Of a DNA stretch of 64,000 nt, positions 11,006-23,799 are shown in pieces; positions within the stretch are counted from its first letter, which is position 1; each line of letters starts with the position of its first letter. The stretch lies in assembly GCF_910592395.1 (NCBI RefSeq), contig NC_088314.1, positions 8,680,001 to 8,744,000 on the forward strand, given 5' to 3'. Below the pieces are notes generated by a model. The model made no database searches, had not been told where the DNA came from, and saw only the letters and a list, made by a program, of their open reading frames with translations. Position numbers and translations under genes: made by a program. This DNA comes from Lineus longissimus (taxonomy: Eukaryota; Nemertea; Pilidiophora; Heteronemertea; Lineidae).

Positions 11006-13719
11006 TGGTAAACCTTTGGCCAAGGCGCACCACTGCAGCTTTAGGTACGACAACGCTAGTACACGACAGGTTATGTTTTTCATGACAAAAAACAGACCGG
11101 GAAAAAAATCCAGACAGCCAATGCTCCTGTTGTCCGCAGGTAGTAATACGCACTTCCAATATTTCATCAAAATTACAAGTGCCTACATATTATTCCCCCG
11201 TTGCGGTAGTCATTTCCGTGTTGAATAAAACATCATCACTTCTTGCATTATTCACTTATTCATATGGAAGGCTAAATCCCTTTGTTATTCGTGTTGTCTC
11301 CAGGTATTATTTGCAGAAGATTAAAGGAAAATTTGGGATAAAATATCATCTTCGCCGCAGCTCAATAATGCAAAGCAGAGGAGTTCTGTAAAATCAAAGT
11401 TGCTGTACATTAGTCTGTCATATTTGCGTACATTCAGTGTATAGTGACAGTACATACATTTTTTCCTGATACCAATCCAATTTATTGCTTCCTAGCTGTC
11501 TCACGTTTTTAATATCATCTTTTTTCCCGTTCACTAGCTTTTCTATCTGACACGGTCGCATTTGGTTGCACTGCTGCACCGTGGTTATAGGAGCGCATAG
11601 TGCCTCTGTCTTCAGCATGCTATTTAAGTTATAGCAGCGGAGAGTGGATTGGTGAGCGCTAGGGCGTTTCCACACGCCTACTTCTACACGGGCCTGCACA
11701 CAGCACCGTTCAGGTTCCAATCTATACCGAAATCCCCATAGGTCGACCTGGAGCCGCAAGATATCTAATGTATCTAGTTACTGTCAGCCAACAGAACAGG
11801 ACACGGCACACGGTGAAGTATTGATAAAGGAGAGGCTACTGGCAAACGATGGAATTCTATTTCCGACCCTTTTCAGCCAAATGCCAGCCAGCGGCAGCAG
11901 CTAAATACGAGAATCGTGGCGCTTCTTCACTATACGCTATTCTAAGCACTACGTGTGTCACTCCACTCTGTGGCTAACCAACGCCGCCCACTTGTCGCCA
12001 ATAATAATTCTTGTAGTTAAGTTGCAATGAAATTCTATTCTTACCTCAATTTGCAGTGATGAAAATCTGCTTGGTCCGAATTTATTTGCCAAGTGTTTCA
12101 GCAGCCAGTTTATATATAAAAAACCTTACTCTACCAAATGCATTATCAAACAACCTCCACTACATGTACATGTATATCCTTGGAAAATCAACATTATGAT
12201 AAATCGGCGAATAATCGTTTACCTTGAAATTTTAGACTCGAAATATTTACTTAATCCGTGAACAAACGAAATAGAATCCCGTTCAAATAAACATCGCATC
12301 TGGCGAGATTCAATTCCGAGCATGCCTGTTCGATTTCGCTGTGGTCCCGGAGCCCCGGAAAACCGCGTCAATCTTACGTGATACTTTCATCGCATCGCTG
12401 GGGAGACGTTACGCTTTTAACTTGACAATTTAATCTAAGTTTCCACATACCGGTATGGAGTTTATTCGTAATGTTCTGATAGTCTGAAGCTGTAGGCAGC
12501 CATTCATATGACAGTCGCAGATCAGACGGGAGAGGCTTTTCACTCTTTTTCACGGTCTTCGATCAACGTAAACATTCGTCTTAATCATTCTCCACTTTCC
12601 TCAAGCAGCAATGTGGGAGTTCCTGACAGATACTGACCAATCAGAAGAGAGCTCTCATGCTTGTGCGGCACAGACAGCACGGCCATGATCACGCATGGGG
12701 TTTAATATTGGTTGGTCAAAACCTATCCTGACGTGAAGTCCTAGTACATGATTTCTGCTTCAGGAAAGTGGCGAATGCTTGAATGAATGTTATTGAAACA
12801 TGTTCAAATGTAGTCTTTGTCAGCTAGCGAATCTATCTTTCAGGTCTGTTGCTGGATCTGTCTAATTCATATGTTGAAAACAACTTGACTGGATAATCAG
12901 TAAAACTAGTATGATTTATTCGACCACAAACCTGTCATGTCGGTAGAACAACATCTGAACAGTTCTTGATGTTTTTTGACTGAAATGACTTGAGACCTTT
13001 GCCTATACACGGCATTTTAATAATGTTTATATGAAGCACAAAATGTCACTGTTCAACTACTTGAAATTAGATGACTTTCAAAATATAAATATCAACTGAA
13101 ATGGATTTGTTTATCAAAACAAATCATCACAAGGATGGGCTCTTAAATAATGAGAAACCCAATACCTATTACTAACTGAAACACACTGTTGAATAAAGGT
13201 TGTTCAGCCCTGGATGCACATGCGTAATCCATCATCCGAGTACATTTCAGAGCATCTCTCTGTAATCCACAGTGATTTAAATAACCCAGAACTGTTCATC
13301 CTTTTACCAATTTAATAAAGTGACATTCCATGTCGAGCTCTTTTGTGAGCTTTTTAAACGAGTCTGTCTTCACACAAAACTCCAGCTGTTCAACATCTAT
13401 AGGCTAATTATTGCCAAAGTACCTCTAGCATGCTGTGGTGCTTAATTGACAATAGGGAGAATAATTACTTAGTGAACTGATGATTGCGGTGCTGGAAGTA
13501 TGCCGCAGTACCATACCATATTTTAATCATGGCGCAATTTGCTGAGATTCGGTACTTCGTTTGTGTACCGCTAAGATTTTTGTGACCGGCAGCCATTTTG
13601 GTTCGAATTTTACGTAGTGATAGGTGGAATATTTCTTATAATTTCTCTCTTTTGCATTGCTTTTCCACTTCAATACCCCGATACACTAAATCAAAGAGCA
13701 TGGGAGGTATATGCTTACA
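11006..13719. other. Unassigned stretch, no gene seen
   Basis: Contains a 113-codon minus-strand frame (11418-11759) with no recognised domain and otherwise only short frames. One ACATGTACATGTA word lies at about 12161. No repeat structure was found by eye. Confidence 0.45.
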
Positions 13720-13721
13720 TA

Positions 13722-14074
13722 CAGGTCGTCCTCGTGAATACCGGTATCGGGTGCCATACCGGTATGGGGTGCCATATATTGCATGTATTATAATTGGCTA
13801 TTTATACTCCATGCACAGTGTTATTTAAATGTTATTGTATGCACAGGTCGTCACAATCATTGGCTAAAGCCACACCAGCGGGTATTTCTAATGTTTTGTT
13901 CGTCAATGTTCCAAGGCGGTATGGGAAGCGGAATTGTGCATGACAAGTCACAATAAAGGCGAAACGAGGGCCTACTTAGTTCTACTGGTACCCTTTTGTG
14001 GACATCCGAAATGTATGGTCCTACGTTTATAGTACAGAAGGGGGGGGGCTACCAGTATTAGCGAGGACATCCTG
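13722..14074 (+). mobile_element. MITE family copy D
   Basis: Forward copy of 353 bp, flanked by TA on both sides (13720-13721, 14075-14076). It starts CAGGTCGTCCTCGTGAATAC and ends with the complement of the CAGGATGTCCTCG terminus. Relative to copy B, the left part has a duplicated ACCGGTATSGGGTGCCATA word and there is a nine-G run near 14040. Confidence 0.88.
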
Positions 14075-14076
14075 TA

Positions 14077-15932
14077 GTTTGGATTAAAATTTGGCTTTAG
14101 AGACAAAGGTTAAAAAATGCTAGTCGTAAAACAGAACATGTAGTTCGGTAATTTTTTTCTCACGTTCAATTGGATGTTTCTTTTTTCATTCACCATCATT
14201 GGATTCCCAAGCTACCGTCAAGAATAAGTTGGACACGCGATTAGCGAAAGAAACGTCGAAAAGTCAACTGCAGGCTACCTTGGTGGCCACTCAGTACGGT
14301 TCAGCATTTATTTATATCAGTATCCACGTACCACAGGGTACAATTCACTGCAATTGTTGATTAACACAACCCGCCATTCTCCTCAGTTGGATACGGAACA
14401 GGAAACAACATTAGATTAATCCCGCAGAGGACAGTACATTGCGACCTCATTGGCCAATTAATATTCTTTTATTGTCCAATTGGCGTTCATTAGGTTGGTT
14501 GTATCCCTGAGATGACCATTGGATAGCGATGATGAGTTTATTTGGTCAGAAAGTGCATTCAGAAAACTATATTATTTTGGGAGTTCTTGAGTAATGTTGC
14601 GGAGCGTGTGGTGTGCTTGTTGATTAGGCGATGGCAGCCACACATTCTTCACTTGTAAGATATATGAACGGCATCCTTAACATTCAAGGGAGTACTGTTT
14701 TTGTGTTTCACGGAAATAGCATGATATCATTGCGTCAGTCCAGCATTGGTCTCCTTTCCGTAGCAGACATGGCATTTTATACCGTAATGAATAAAGTCAG
14801 CAATGAAAGTGGTGTAACTTGCTTCACGTTCTCAATACCATGATGTTCCTAGAATGGTCACCTGGTGAAATGAATTAATTATACGCCTTGACAATACAAA
14901 TGTAGAAGAAACGACGTGTCAATGCGTGTACGTAACATGCTTAATATGTGAATGTAACACTAAAATGGCTAGATGTACAGTATCGGAACTGGACGGAGCA
15001 CTCGAGATTTCAAAGACAGTGAATTGTGCAATCACGGACTTTTAGAAGTTTATGGTGCAATCAAACGAAAGTGCATTATTGATGTCTATCATGGCTGGTG
15101 CCGGACGGGGAATGGGCGCCATGGCCGATGAAATAATATGGCCATAAAACTCTGCAATGATCAATAATGTTCTCAATTGTGTAATATTTCTGCGATACGA
15201 TGTATTCTAAGGACGATAAGACACTCATCGCAGTCCATTCTGTCATTGAAATACATGTACTGTGAATACACATTGTATTATTCGATTCAACGCTTGAGTG
15301 AAAGGTTTAAAGTCAAAATAAAAAAACAGGAGAGACTTTTTTAATTAGAAACTTTAGCGTTAAATGTATTTTGGCATTGTCATCAAACTGCCAAAACAGT
15401 TCTGAGAAATTAACTGTAGGAAGAACTGAAATATCTGCCATTTTCATGAACCATCCACCTTCCTGAATACGAATATCATATACATGTAGTGTGAATGTTT
15501 TAGTGAATGCTGTCGAGAAGAAAAAAATTTAGTTACACCATCATACCTGCTTACGCATGTAGGCAACACTGACGATGTACACTCTCATTCGAGCGCGAGT
15601 TAATTCCGCAGCCCGCTTCAAATAATTAATTTTCTCTACACGAATCAAATAAAAATTGGTTCCCAGAACTGATAAAAATGTAGTCAGGGACATTATCTGC
15701 TATGAAGAGACGATGTACACGCAAACTTAGCTTTTATAGACTATCAGCAACTCGTTACAACTTTCCTCGTGTTATCTTTGCTGTCCAGGCACACTCAAAT
15801 TCTGCGACGAAAATAAAGGTTATGGTAATGATAACACTGGCGATGTTTCAATCCGGCTTCTTGGTGTACTTAAACAACGTATTGATAAAGTGGACAAGAG
15901 AAAAGATAATACTCCCATTTAATGGAAGTACC
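14077..15932. other. Unassigned stretch, no gene seen
   Basis: Only frames of 80 codons or fewer, without domain similarity. No tandem or inverted repeat stands out. Confidence 0.45.
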
Positions 15933-15935
15933 CCT

Positions 15936-16204
15936 CACTGGTAACCACAAAAATCTAGGAAAGGGCACATTCCTCCGAGATTATTCTGGATTGTCCGTGA
16001 AAATCTGAAATACCCGTGATTCATCCGTGATCTTCCTAAAACTGGAAACCATCTAAAATTCTATGAGCTACACTGCACAGGACCACCAGAGGAACAAAGG
16101 AACTTCAAATGAGGCATAAATCACGGATATTTCAGATTTTTCACGAACAATCAAGAAAAATCACGGAAAATGTGTCTTTTCCTAGATTTTTGTGGTTACC
16201 AGTG
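15936..16204. mobile_element. CACTA-like foldback MITE, 269 bp
   Basis: Both ends read CACTGGTAACCACAAAAATC inward, and imperfect complementarity continues for about 90 bp on each side, so the whole element folds back. It is flanked by CCT on each side (15933-15935, 16205-16207). A CACTG terminus with a 3 bp duplication is the pattern of the CACTA/EnSpm superfamily. No coding capacity. Confidence 0.82.
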
Positions 16205-16207
16205 CCT

Positions 16208-16875
16208 CGATATATTCAGAGCGAATTTGAAAGTGTATGACCTCTGGACCACAAAACCACTAAGAAAAATTGACTGGAAAAAATTAGCTGTTCTTTGGCT
16301 TAGCCCTGTCTGAGAAAGCTATGGCCTAGATAGACTGACGGGAAAAAATTGCCTACTCGAAGGATAAGATGAAATAGAGTTTTTACAAATTTTGATTAGG
16401 GACCAAAGAAGAAATGCACTGAATTTATCTAATAACTCTTCCAATTCTCTTGAAATAAACCACAGTATTATCTATATCGATTATCAAATTAACCTAATAT
16501 GAGGCGAAGGCTTTTGAAGTTGGGGCCCGCTCATTTTACTGCAATTTATGCCATAATTTGTAAGTGGAGTCCTCCTTTGATCGTATCATCTTGCACTTTA
16601 ACACTCCTATCCTGTTGAAAATTATTTAACCCTACGTGACCCTGAATGGCGCGGTATGACCACCACTTGATGGGTTAAAAAAGAAAAATTATTCATAAAT
16701 TTACACATAACTAGAAAATCAGTTCTTTAGACATGCATTATCATTTGGCCAATTAGAACTCACAGAAAAACGAAATGATAGTGTATATGTATTGGAACTA
16801 CATGTACATGTATTGTAGTCCAAAGTCGAACGAAAATACTGTCAAGCAGATGTAGAGTTTGTCTGCGAACGTGTA
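16208..16875. other. Unassigned stretch, no gene seen
   Basis: AT-rich sequence without a supported exon; an ACATGTACATGTA word lies near 16800. Confidence 0.4.
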
Positions 16876-17345
16876 CGTGTGCGTACTTCAACAAAACGAG
16901 CCGATTCTGCTTGGAGACGTTTATGACACAGACCGAAACCTTCGCTGGGAGCCTAACAGAACCTGAAACTCTATCCTTTGGAATACGATTTCTTTCATAC
17001 TGCCGCAGCTGTCAAAGACACTCTCGATCAATTTACCGCACTTTTACTTTTAATTCGTTAAGAAGACTCACCCAGCATTCGGAAATGAGCAACCTGATAT
17101 TATCGTCACACTATTGAGATGAAAGGTCATTTGAACGATTGTCTGTCGTCGGCGAAGAAATCAATTGGCCGGGTGTTATTGGATTGGTAGTCGTTCTACA
17201 ATCAAAAGAGAATCGGGTGATTATAGAAGGATGCATTCCGATTAATGCATAGATACTACTCTGTTTGAAATAAGGATTGGCTACTATGCTTGCGTTTTTT
17301 TCTTTTCTTTATATCCGTTTTGAGATGAACTAGACCCGGTGTAGC
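16876..17345 (-). mobile_element. LTR-like dispersed repeat, copy 2 (inverted)
   Basis: Complement of the repeat at 9476-10154. The order of shared blocks is the same: GTCTCCAAGCAGAATC at one end, the TTTCGGTCTGTGT block, the CCAAAGG..GAGTTTCAGGTTC block, the ATTGATTTCTTC..GACAGACAATCGTTCAAATGACC block, and the TCTAGTTCATCTCAAAA block at the other end. The TATAAAA and AATAAA words of copy 1 are mutated here, and most of the 111 bp unit is missing. Confidence 0.75.
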
Positions 17346-17353
17346 TGTTGTAC

Positions 17354-17910
17354 ACCGACCGGGTACACCGATTGCACCATGTTCGGTCAGATCAAAGGAC
17401 GTAAATTCAAAGACGTTGGTAGCTGCAGAAGTGGAAAATAAGGAGCCACATCATCGGCTCCTTGGATGGATTTTTCCGTCACTTCCGATTTTGTGTTGAT
17501 CTCACGCATTGTTGCTGCTTTACACAGGTCGCACCATTTCCACGAGATCAAAGGTTGATTGAAAGACGTCGGTTGACTGTGCGCTAAACTAGAAAATACG
17601 GAGCCCGTTCACCACAATATCAGTTTTTTTGGGCAGATTTGTCCTTTATCACCTTCGATTTTGTATTAATGTCACGCCTTTCGCTTGCTGCGGTACACAG
17701 ACCGTACCATGTTAGGTCAGATCTATTTCAATCCCCGAGATCAAGGACTGAAATGCAGTGGCGTCGGATGACTGCGCAACCAACACGAAACGAAGCAATT
17801 GCATTCACCACAATAATATTTAGATTTTTCATCGCATTCGATTTTGTATTGATATCACGGCATCCGCACGCTGCGGTACATAGACCACACCATGTTCTGC
17901 AAATCCCTTC
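17354..17910 (+). repeat. Diverged tandem repeat, period about 170-187 bp
   Basis: Three copies of a block that includes CGATTTTGTRTTRATNTCACG (about 17483, 17655, 17842), followed by a TGCTGCGGTACACAGACC-like word, a CACCATGTTNGGTCAGATC-like word, and a GGTTGACTGCGC-like word. Copies are well diverged and period length varies, so this is an old array. Confidence 0.65.
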
Positions 17911-20900
17911 CGCTGCGATGAGTAAAACATCCTGGCATTATTACGAAAAACGAGCTTGTGATTTTTTCTGAACAAAATCTTCAGCTCATTTTTCCACGTT
18001 AGTAATCAGGCTTCGTGCAGTTGATATCTTAGCCGAGGGAGTCCAGTGAACCGACCCCAACGTGATTCGAAATTCGTTATGTTTAAAAATGTTTGAAGAA
18101 CGGAAACACTGGAATTTATGACGCGAAATAGGTCGCACACCTGTAATAAGGTTTGAAGCCATTTTCTGTGAGACTTTTCTGTGAGACTATTCTGTATTTC
18201 AGAACAGTAGGGTAAATTATCTTTTAAATCCATGTAACTTCTAAGACACAAATGTACAAGACACTTCCAATTTGATTTCCAATAAATTTGTGAAGCATCT
18301 CCGAAATGGCTTCCCTGTGATCAGTTCTTCTGGGACACTGACCGAGTTCCTCGCCGTGTTTATCCAAGCATTGCTTCGTAACAAGCCAATCGATACGCGC
18401 ACAACAGACGATTTCCAGCCAGTTAAACAAGGGTCCCATGTGTCAAATATTGCCAGAACCATATCACCAAGCCTGATATGATTGCCTACATTGTATGTTC
18501 TCTGCCTGTACATGAGAATGTATCCGTCCACAGTATATCGACGTCTCAGTATTAGTCTCAGTTCTTGGCCGTAACTTGGTAATCTTCTCCTTAATGTGGC
18601 TGATTTTTGAATGGACGTTCCTGGCGAGGTTCCTGGTGATGTTAGGTTACTGGAAGATGTAATTGTGGCGTCATTGGATAGCGGCATGCGGTCCCGAATC
18701 AAACTAGGGTAACGGAGGGGTCCTCTGATTTGATATGGGGAGTACCTTGATTTGATACGGGAGTTCAACTGACATAGTCAGTTTGCCCGATGGTCGGTGA
18801 AGTCAAGAATTAAGGGGCGATTGATCTCGAGTCTGATAATTTGGCGGGTAAGGGGTTTTATTCTGTATTCAATTTGCCTCGCGGGGTGGTGATTCGTGAT
18901 TGACCGGGTGCGACGCAAGGAAGCACAATCATTTCGATAGTGTGGTATGTTTTCAAAATGCGGCCGGGCCTTGATCCCTGTACGGTTGAAGTAGTTCCTA
19001 CTTAGGAGGAAAACACCATCTTGTTCAACTCGCGGAGAAGTCAGCATTGCCAGGTAACAGGGAAAAGTAAAGAAATGAGTAGGGAATTCACTCTTCGTGA
19101 GCGTCAAGTCTATACGTCTGCCAAAATGACTACATTAATTCTCTTGTAGTGAAGTCAAAAAATGACCGACAATGGAAAAAATAAGAAGATTATCTTGCCG
19201 CTGCCAACACACAATTTGAAATTTGTAACTAAATTTGATGATTTTCAATTGCGCTCATAATAACTGAATATTAATTTACCATTGCCGTTGTGTAAACAGA
19301 CACATGAATATTATCTTCAACAAGTTGCAGACACGTTGCTTGCATGATAACTGCTCGGCCGGCATTGTGTTTGATAGCATGTATATATCTTCCGGCACCA
19401 CACCAGTAATATCAAACGGCGTAACATACAATAGATGTTAAGTAAGGTATCGGACGCCTATTAGGGGATTTGGCAACATCGTTCTAGCACCTCAACTGTG
19501 CACTTCAGACAAGCAAAAGTCCATCTCGAAATCGTTCAGATTTGACGTCACGTTACGTATTTCGGATGTGAATGGTCAATTTTATACACACTTTATAAAT
19601 TTCCGCCTTGAAGTGTTCATGCCTGTATTGACGGGCACATTCAGACGATCTCTTATCATCCGGCATTGATCCAGGGTTCATCTATCTTGTAGAGTCGGAA
19701 TTTGCCGGCCGATCTATCTTATTTTTGTTGCCGTACATACAAGTAGAGATTAGACTGGTTGTTAAGGTCCATAGGCGCAGATTCGCATCGCTAGCAGGCT
19801 TATAGTCAATTGATCAGGACAATTTTCTTCAACTTTTGAAAGAGTACATTGTAATCTTTTGCTTGAAAGAGAAGTGAGACTCCCTTAAAGGGGGACTAAT
19901 ATTGTTGATAGTCAGGAGCTAGGGATTCTAGCATGCACAGTTAGGGGACTATGATGTTTGATTCAGTAATGATTGTATTCCTTCTATGTACTGTAAGATA
20001 GTAGAGACTCCTATCGACTGCTTCGTTTAACTCAATCAGGCCTATCTGACTCCTGCCAACAGTCTCTCATGAGAAGAAGGCAGTAGTTGCCTGATTCGTT
20101 TTATTTAGAAAACCTTTCGTACGCCTTACCGTACGCCTTACAGCTTTGACAAATAATTGATGAGTATGTGAACTTAAGCATTGCACGAGCGGGTCACTGT
20201 ATAAACAAATCGTAGCCACACTGGACCTTTAGCATCATTGATCATTCCTTTATTGAAGAAGCGCGAGGGACCTTCTCTGCTGTCTTGTTATCAGAGGAGT
20301 AATACCCAGATGGCTCGAAATGTTTACTTATGTAACAGACGGGGCATGTGGGACGAAGATATCATCCGATTTGGAGCGACCTCTCCGATTACTGGTTTGA
20401 TGTCTATGATATATCATGGAGTGACCTCATATGCCAGCATGACATCCCACTGAGAAGCCCAAATTGACCGATTCTTATCCTTATATAAATACGGGAAAAT
20501 GACACGAATTTTGTTGATTTTAGTTGGCCATACATCATACACGAATCAGACTCTCAACAGCGTTAACTGACGAAGGAGACGTTCCGAAGGGGAAATTAAC
20601 TTGGGAAGAACGGTGGCACCAACTACACTCAGCAATGATGCATTCGCCACTGAGATATACGAAGCAATTATGATTCGTCACTAAATGTAGCCGCTTGCCT
20701 AAATCAATTACGAAAGCTCAATAGACATGCCCTTAAGGCCTCCAACTTGTTTCACCAGTTAAGGAAGTCTTCAACATATCAATAACGGAGCACGAACGGC
20801 AAGTGGTGTCAAAAGCTTCGACTTCGTATAATTCGGCTTAGTCGAAGTAATGAATGACGCAACTGCGACATTTCAAGCCACTTATCTTGGAAATACTTAG

Positions 20901-23253
20901 CCTCGGTGCAGGATGTAAAGCAGGAATCGGAAATCAGTTCTTATCTGCTGCGCCTGTATCATTTTACTATTCGAGTTTTCAATTCGAGTGTGTCTTATGC
21001 GACGTTAAATTAAAGCATCTACATGTACGTCCGGATCTCTATCGACTACTTACAGTAATACTTCAATGTTAACCTTTCGACTAGGAAGCCTTTTAATGAA
21101 TAATTCCGAGCGAGCAACATGTAGGCTACTGGTTAAGGGTAAGGCGTTAAAAAGTGTTTCAGGACGAAGAAACCCAACATCAAAAGCACAGAAATGTCAA
21201 AGCTTTTTTTATTTAGTCTTCACGTTTCCGACTCACCTTTTTCTTACTCTCAAAACTCGGATTACTATCGTTTTGAAAGCTTAGCTGGTTATTTTTTAAA
21301 AACACAACATCTAAGTTAAAATGAGGTTAAAAACTTTCTATGATCATGTTTTAATCAGGGAACACACCTGGTAGAAACACACCTTCTTTATCTTTGACTT
21401 GAGGTATTTTTAGGATGGATTTTATCAAAATCAACACTTTTTAATTAACCAGTGATTGTTTCATCTCAAGATGGTTTTATCAAGATTCAACAAGCGAAAG
21501 TTCAAATTTGAGAGTTTTTATGCTGTGTTTCTTCAATGTTTTAAAAAAAAGATATTTTTACAATTTTAATCAAAGCAGTTAATGACATTAAGTTTCAAGA
21601 TTAATTTCATCAAAGAGAACATGATGTTTTTTTGCCAATGAAATTTACAAAAGTAACATCTCAAACTTAGCCGATGTTATATAAAGAGAAACAACCGCTT
21701 TCCATGTCACGTCGATTTTAGTTTTTATTCATTTTCACTTTTCAGCTAATAATAGGACGTGATGATGTGGGATAACAGTGATATTACACATCAAAGGTTA
21801 TACGTCAGTTCGATTCCAATGAAACAATGCCAATACTTAGAAAAGATATGAGAATCTGCTTGAGAGAATGGCATAGTATTTTGAGATATTGCTAATAGCA
21901 GTGATACTGGATAGATTTTTTGGACAACACCTTGTAATTTCGTTTTCATCAGGCATAGTCATTATTGATACGCGTGACGGTTTAGCTGCAGCTTCACTCC
22001 ACCCAAAAGTAAGGGACCATCTAAGAAATTTCTCGGAGCCAACGAAGTAAAATATATTTCACTTCGGATTCAGTTTTCGCCACCTCTTTTCCTCTGAAGT
22101 GAAACTTAATTAAACGGCCGCTTCTTTCAAGGGTTGAACATTACACACCATAAGGTGTACGTCAGAAAAAAACTGTTTTGGGCTCAGGAGCGCAAACTGG
22201 TTGGATTTCTTTGAAGTTTTTAATGGATTTCTGCTTCTACCAAATAGAGTTCAGCAATGTCAGTGCAGAAACTTAAGAAAACCTCTTATTATTTGACTCT
22301 ACACGTAACTGCCAACGAAACAAAGCACTCTTAAATAGTACATTTATATTTACTGGGGAAAAAAGATCTATCAAACCAGTATTTTGATATAATGGAAATA
22401 GTGTCGCTCTTTCCCTTCCAGATAATCACTTCTTTGGCGTTACAATATTTGTGAGATGGTCCCAAAGAAATAAAATCAATTGGACTATTCATTATATTAC
22501 TTTTAGAGACTAAGACAGGAAGATCAAAGGTTGAGGATCATTTTTTCATCCCATTAAAGTGATCTTATCCCATCGTACAAAATCTCAAAATACGTTTTAT
22601 TTGACAGCGATTAGAGTGCTGCCACCTACTTCCTTTTCCTTCAATTGCTGGAAACGCATGATTACCTAACCTTCATAGTGCTGTGTTGGTTGGAAAGAAA
22701 TTCTGTTCAGCGAAATTTTGATACGAATTCACGGGTACACCTACTTGGTCTTATGGGGCCAAATTCACAATCAGTACATCGGAATGAGATCACTTTAAGG
22801 CACTATTCGTGTTCCTTTTTCCATCAGAAATAAATCTGAGGCAATGCGTTTTCGTAACATTTGTCTAGAAACATACACGACAGGACCCGGTGACAGGACA
22901 TAAATCAGTCCATCCGTTCTTTACCAACGCATAACATGTACATTCACAAGTATATATTTCATGTATATATTACATCCCATGTGAATGTTTTGGGCAAGCT
23001 GTCTTTTCGCGTAGAATCCAATCTCGCCAAGAGACAAACTGAGCTCATTTAGTATCAAGCTCTGCGTCAAACTGTTGGCAGCAACATAATCCGCCGGGAA
23101 AGTAATGCATTCTTAAAGCTGTGTCGAGAATAATCATGGAGCGCTGCGCTGTGATAACATTAAGATAACATTTTAAAAATTAACGGCATTTTTTCATCTG
23201 TTTTTTTATGCCCTAAATACAAAACAAATATATTTTTGTAATTACCCCATTTT
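17911..23253. other. Long stretch without a recognised gene
   Basis: Holds a 176-codon open frame on the minus strand (18241-18768), discussed as a finding, and many shorter frames. There is a short 12 bp duplication CGTACGCCTTAC at about 20118-20143. No RNA gene and no clear transposon ends were seen. Confidence 0.45.
18241..18768 (-). other. Unassigned open reading frame, 175 residues
   Basis: The longest open frame in the window outside the H1 genes. It starts at an ATG and is rich in arginine and serine in its first half. The middle reads like a compact folded segment (YTVDGYILMYRQRTY, then VGNHIRLGDMVLAIFDTWDP). A LGDMVL-type stretch is reminiscent of the C-terminal part of some retroelement integrases, but I cannot place it. 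No TATA box, splice pattern or neighbour supports a gene. It could be chance, an exon, or a decayed mobile-element fragment. Confidence 0.2.
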
Positions 23254-23255
23254 TA

Positions 23256-23460
23256 CGGTGGCTGGGAAAGGACATCATTCAATTTAATTTTTTCAAAATA
23301 ATCTCGGAATTCCGACCTTTTATCTCGGAATTCCGGCATTTTATCTCATAATGCAATTCTATTTTTTCAAAATAAAAGTCGGAATTCCGAGATAAAAAGT
23401 CGGGAATTCTGAGATTATTTTGAAAAAATAAAATTGCATGATGTCCTTTCCCAGCCACTG
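23256..23460. mobile_element. Foldback MITE with TA target sites, 205 bp
   Basis: The ends are CGGTGGCTGGGAAAGGACAT and the complement of CAGTGGCTGGGAAAGGACAT, each next to TA (23254-23255, 23461-23462). Complementarity extends through TTTTTTCAAAATAATCTCGG to the middle. Internally it repeats the EcoRI-type palindrome TCGGAATTCCGA several times. The TA duplication and CAGTG-like ends point to a Tc1/mariner-derived MITE. The 65-codon frame inside is not a gene. Confidence 0.85.
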
Positions 23461-23462
23461 TA

Positions 23463-23799
23463 CGTTTTAAACACACTGTACCATAAAGTATTTATGTAGT
23501 TTTGCATCGGTTTTTTCTTACTTTCTTTGCTCGATAAACAAGCTATTGGAATACTCTTAGAATGATACAACTTTGGACTTTAAGCTGTCTCTTTTATAGA
23601 GATGGGTATCTTTTCACTTGCATCAGCCACAATAGATTCTGAAGAAGATGCAAATATTGATGTTTGTGGAAGTATGCACATTGATATGGATGCACTTCCT
23701 AACAGCAATTTTGCAACAATTTACATGTTTTATGCAGGGCCGTGGAGAGCAATGTACTGCACACAGCATAGATATTGTGTTCGATGACACCTTCAACCC
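23463..23799. other. Unassigned stretch, no gene seen
   Basis: Short overlapping frames of about 60-70 codons and no recognisable motif; it directly precedes the LINE-like tail. Confidence 0.35.
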
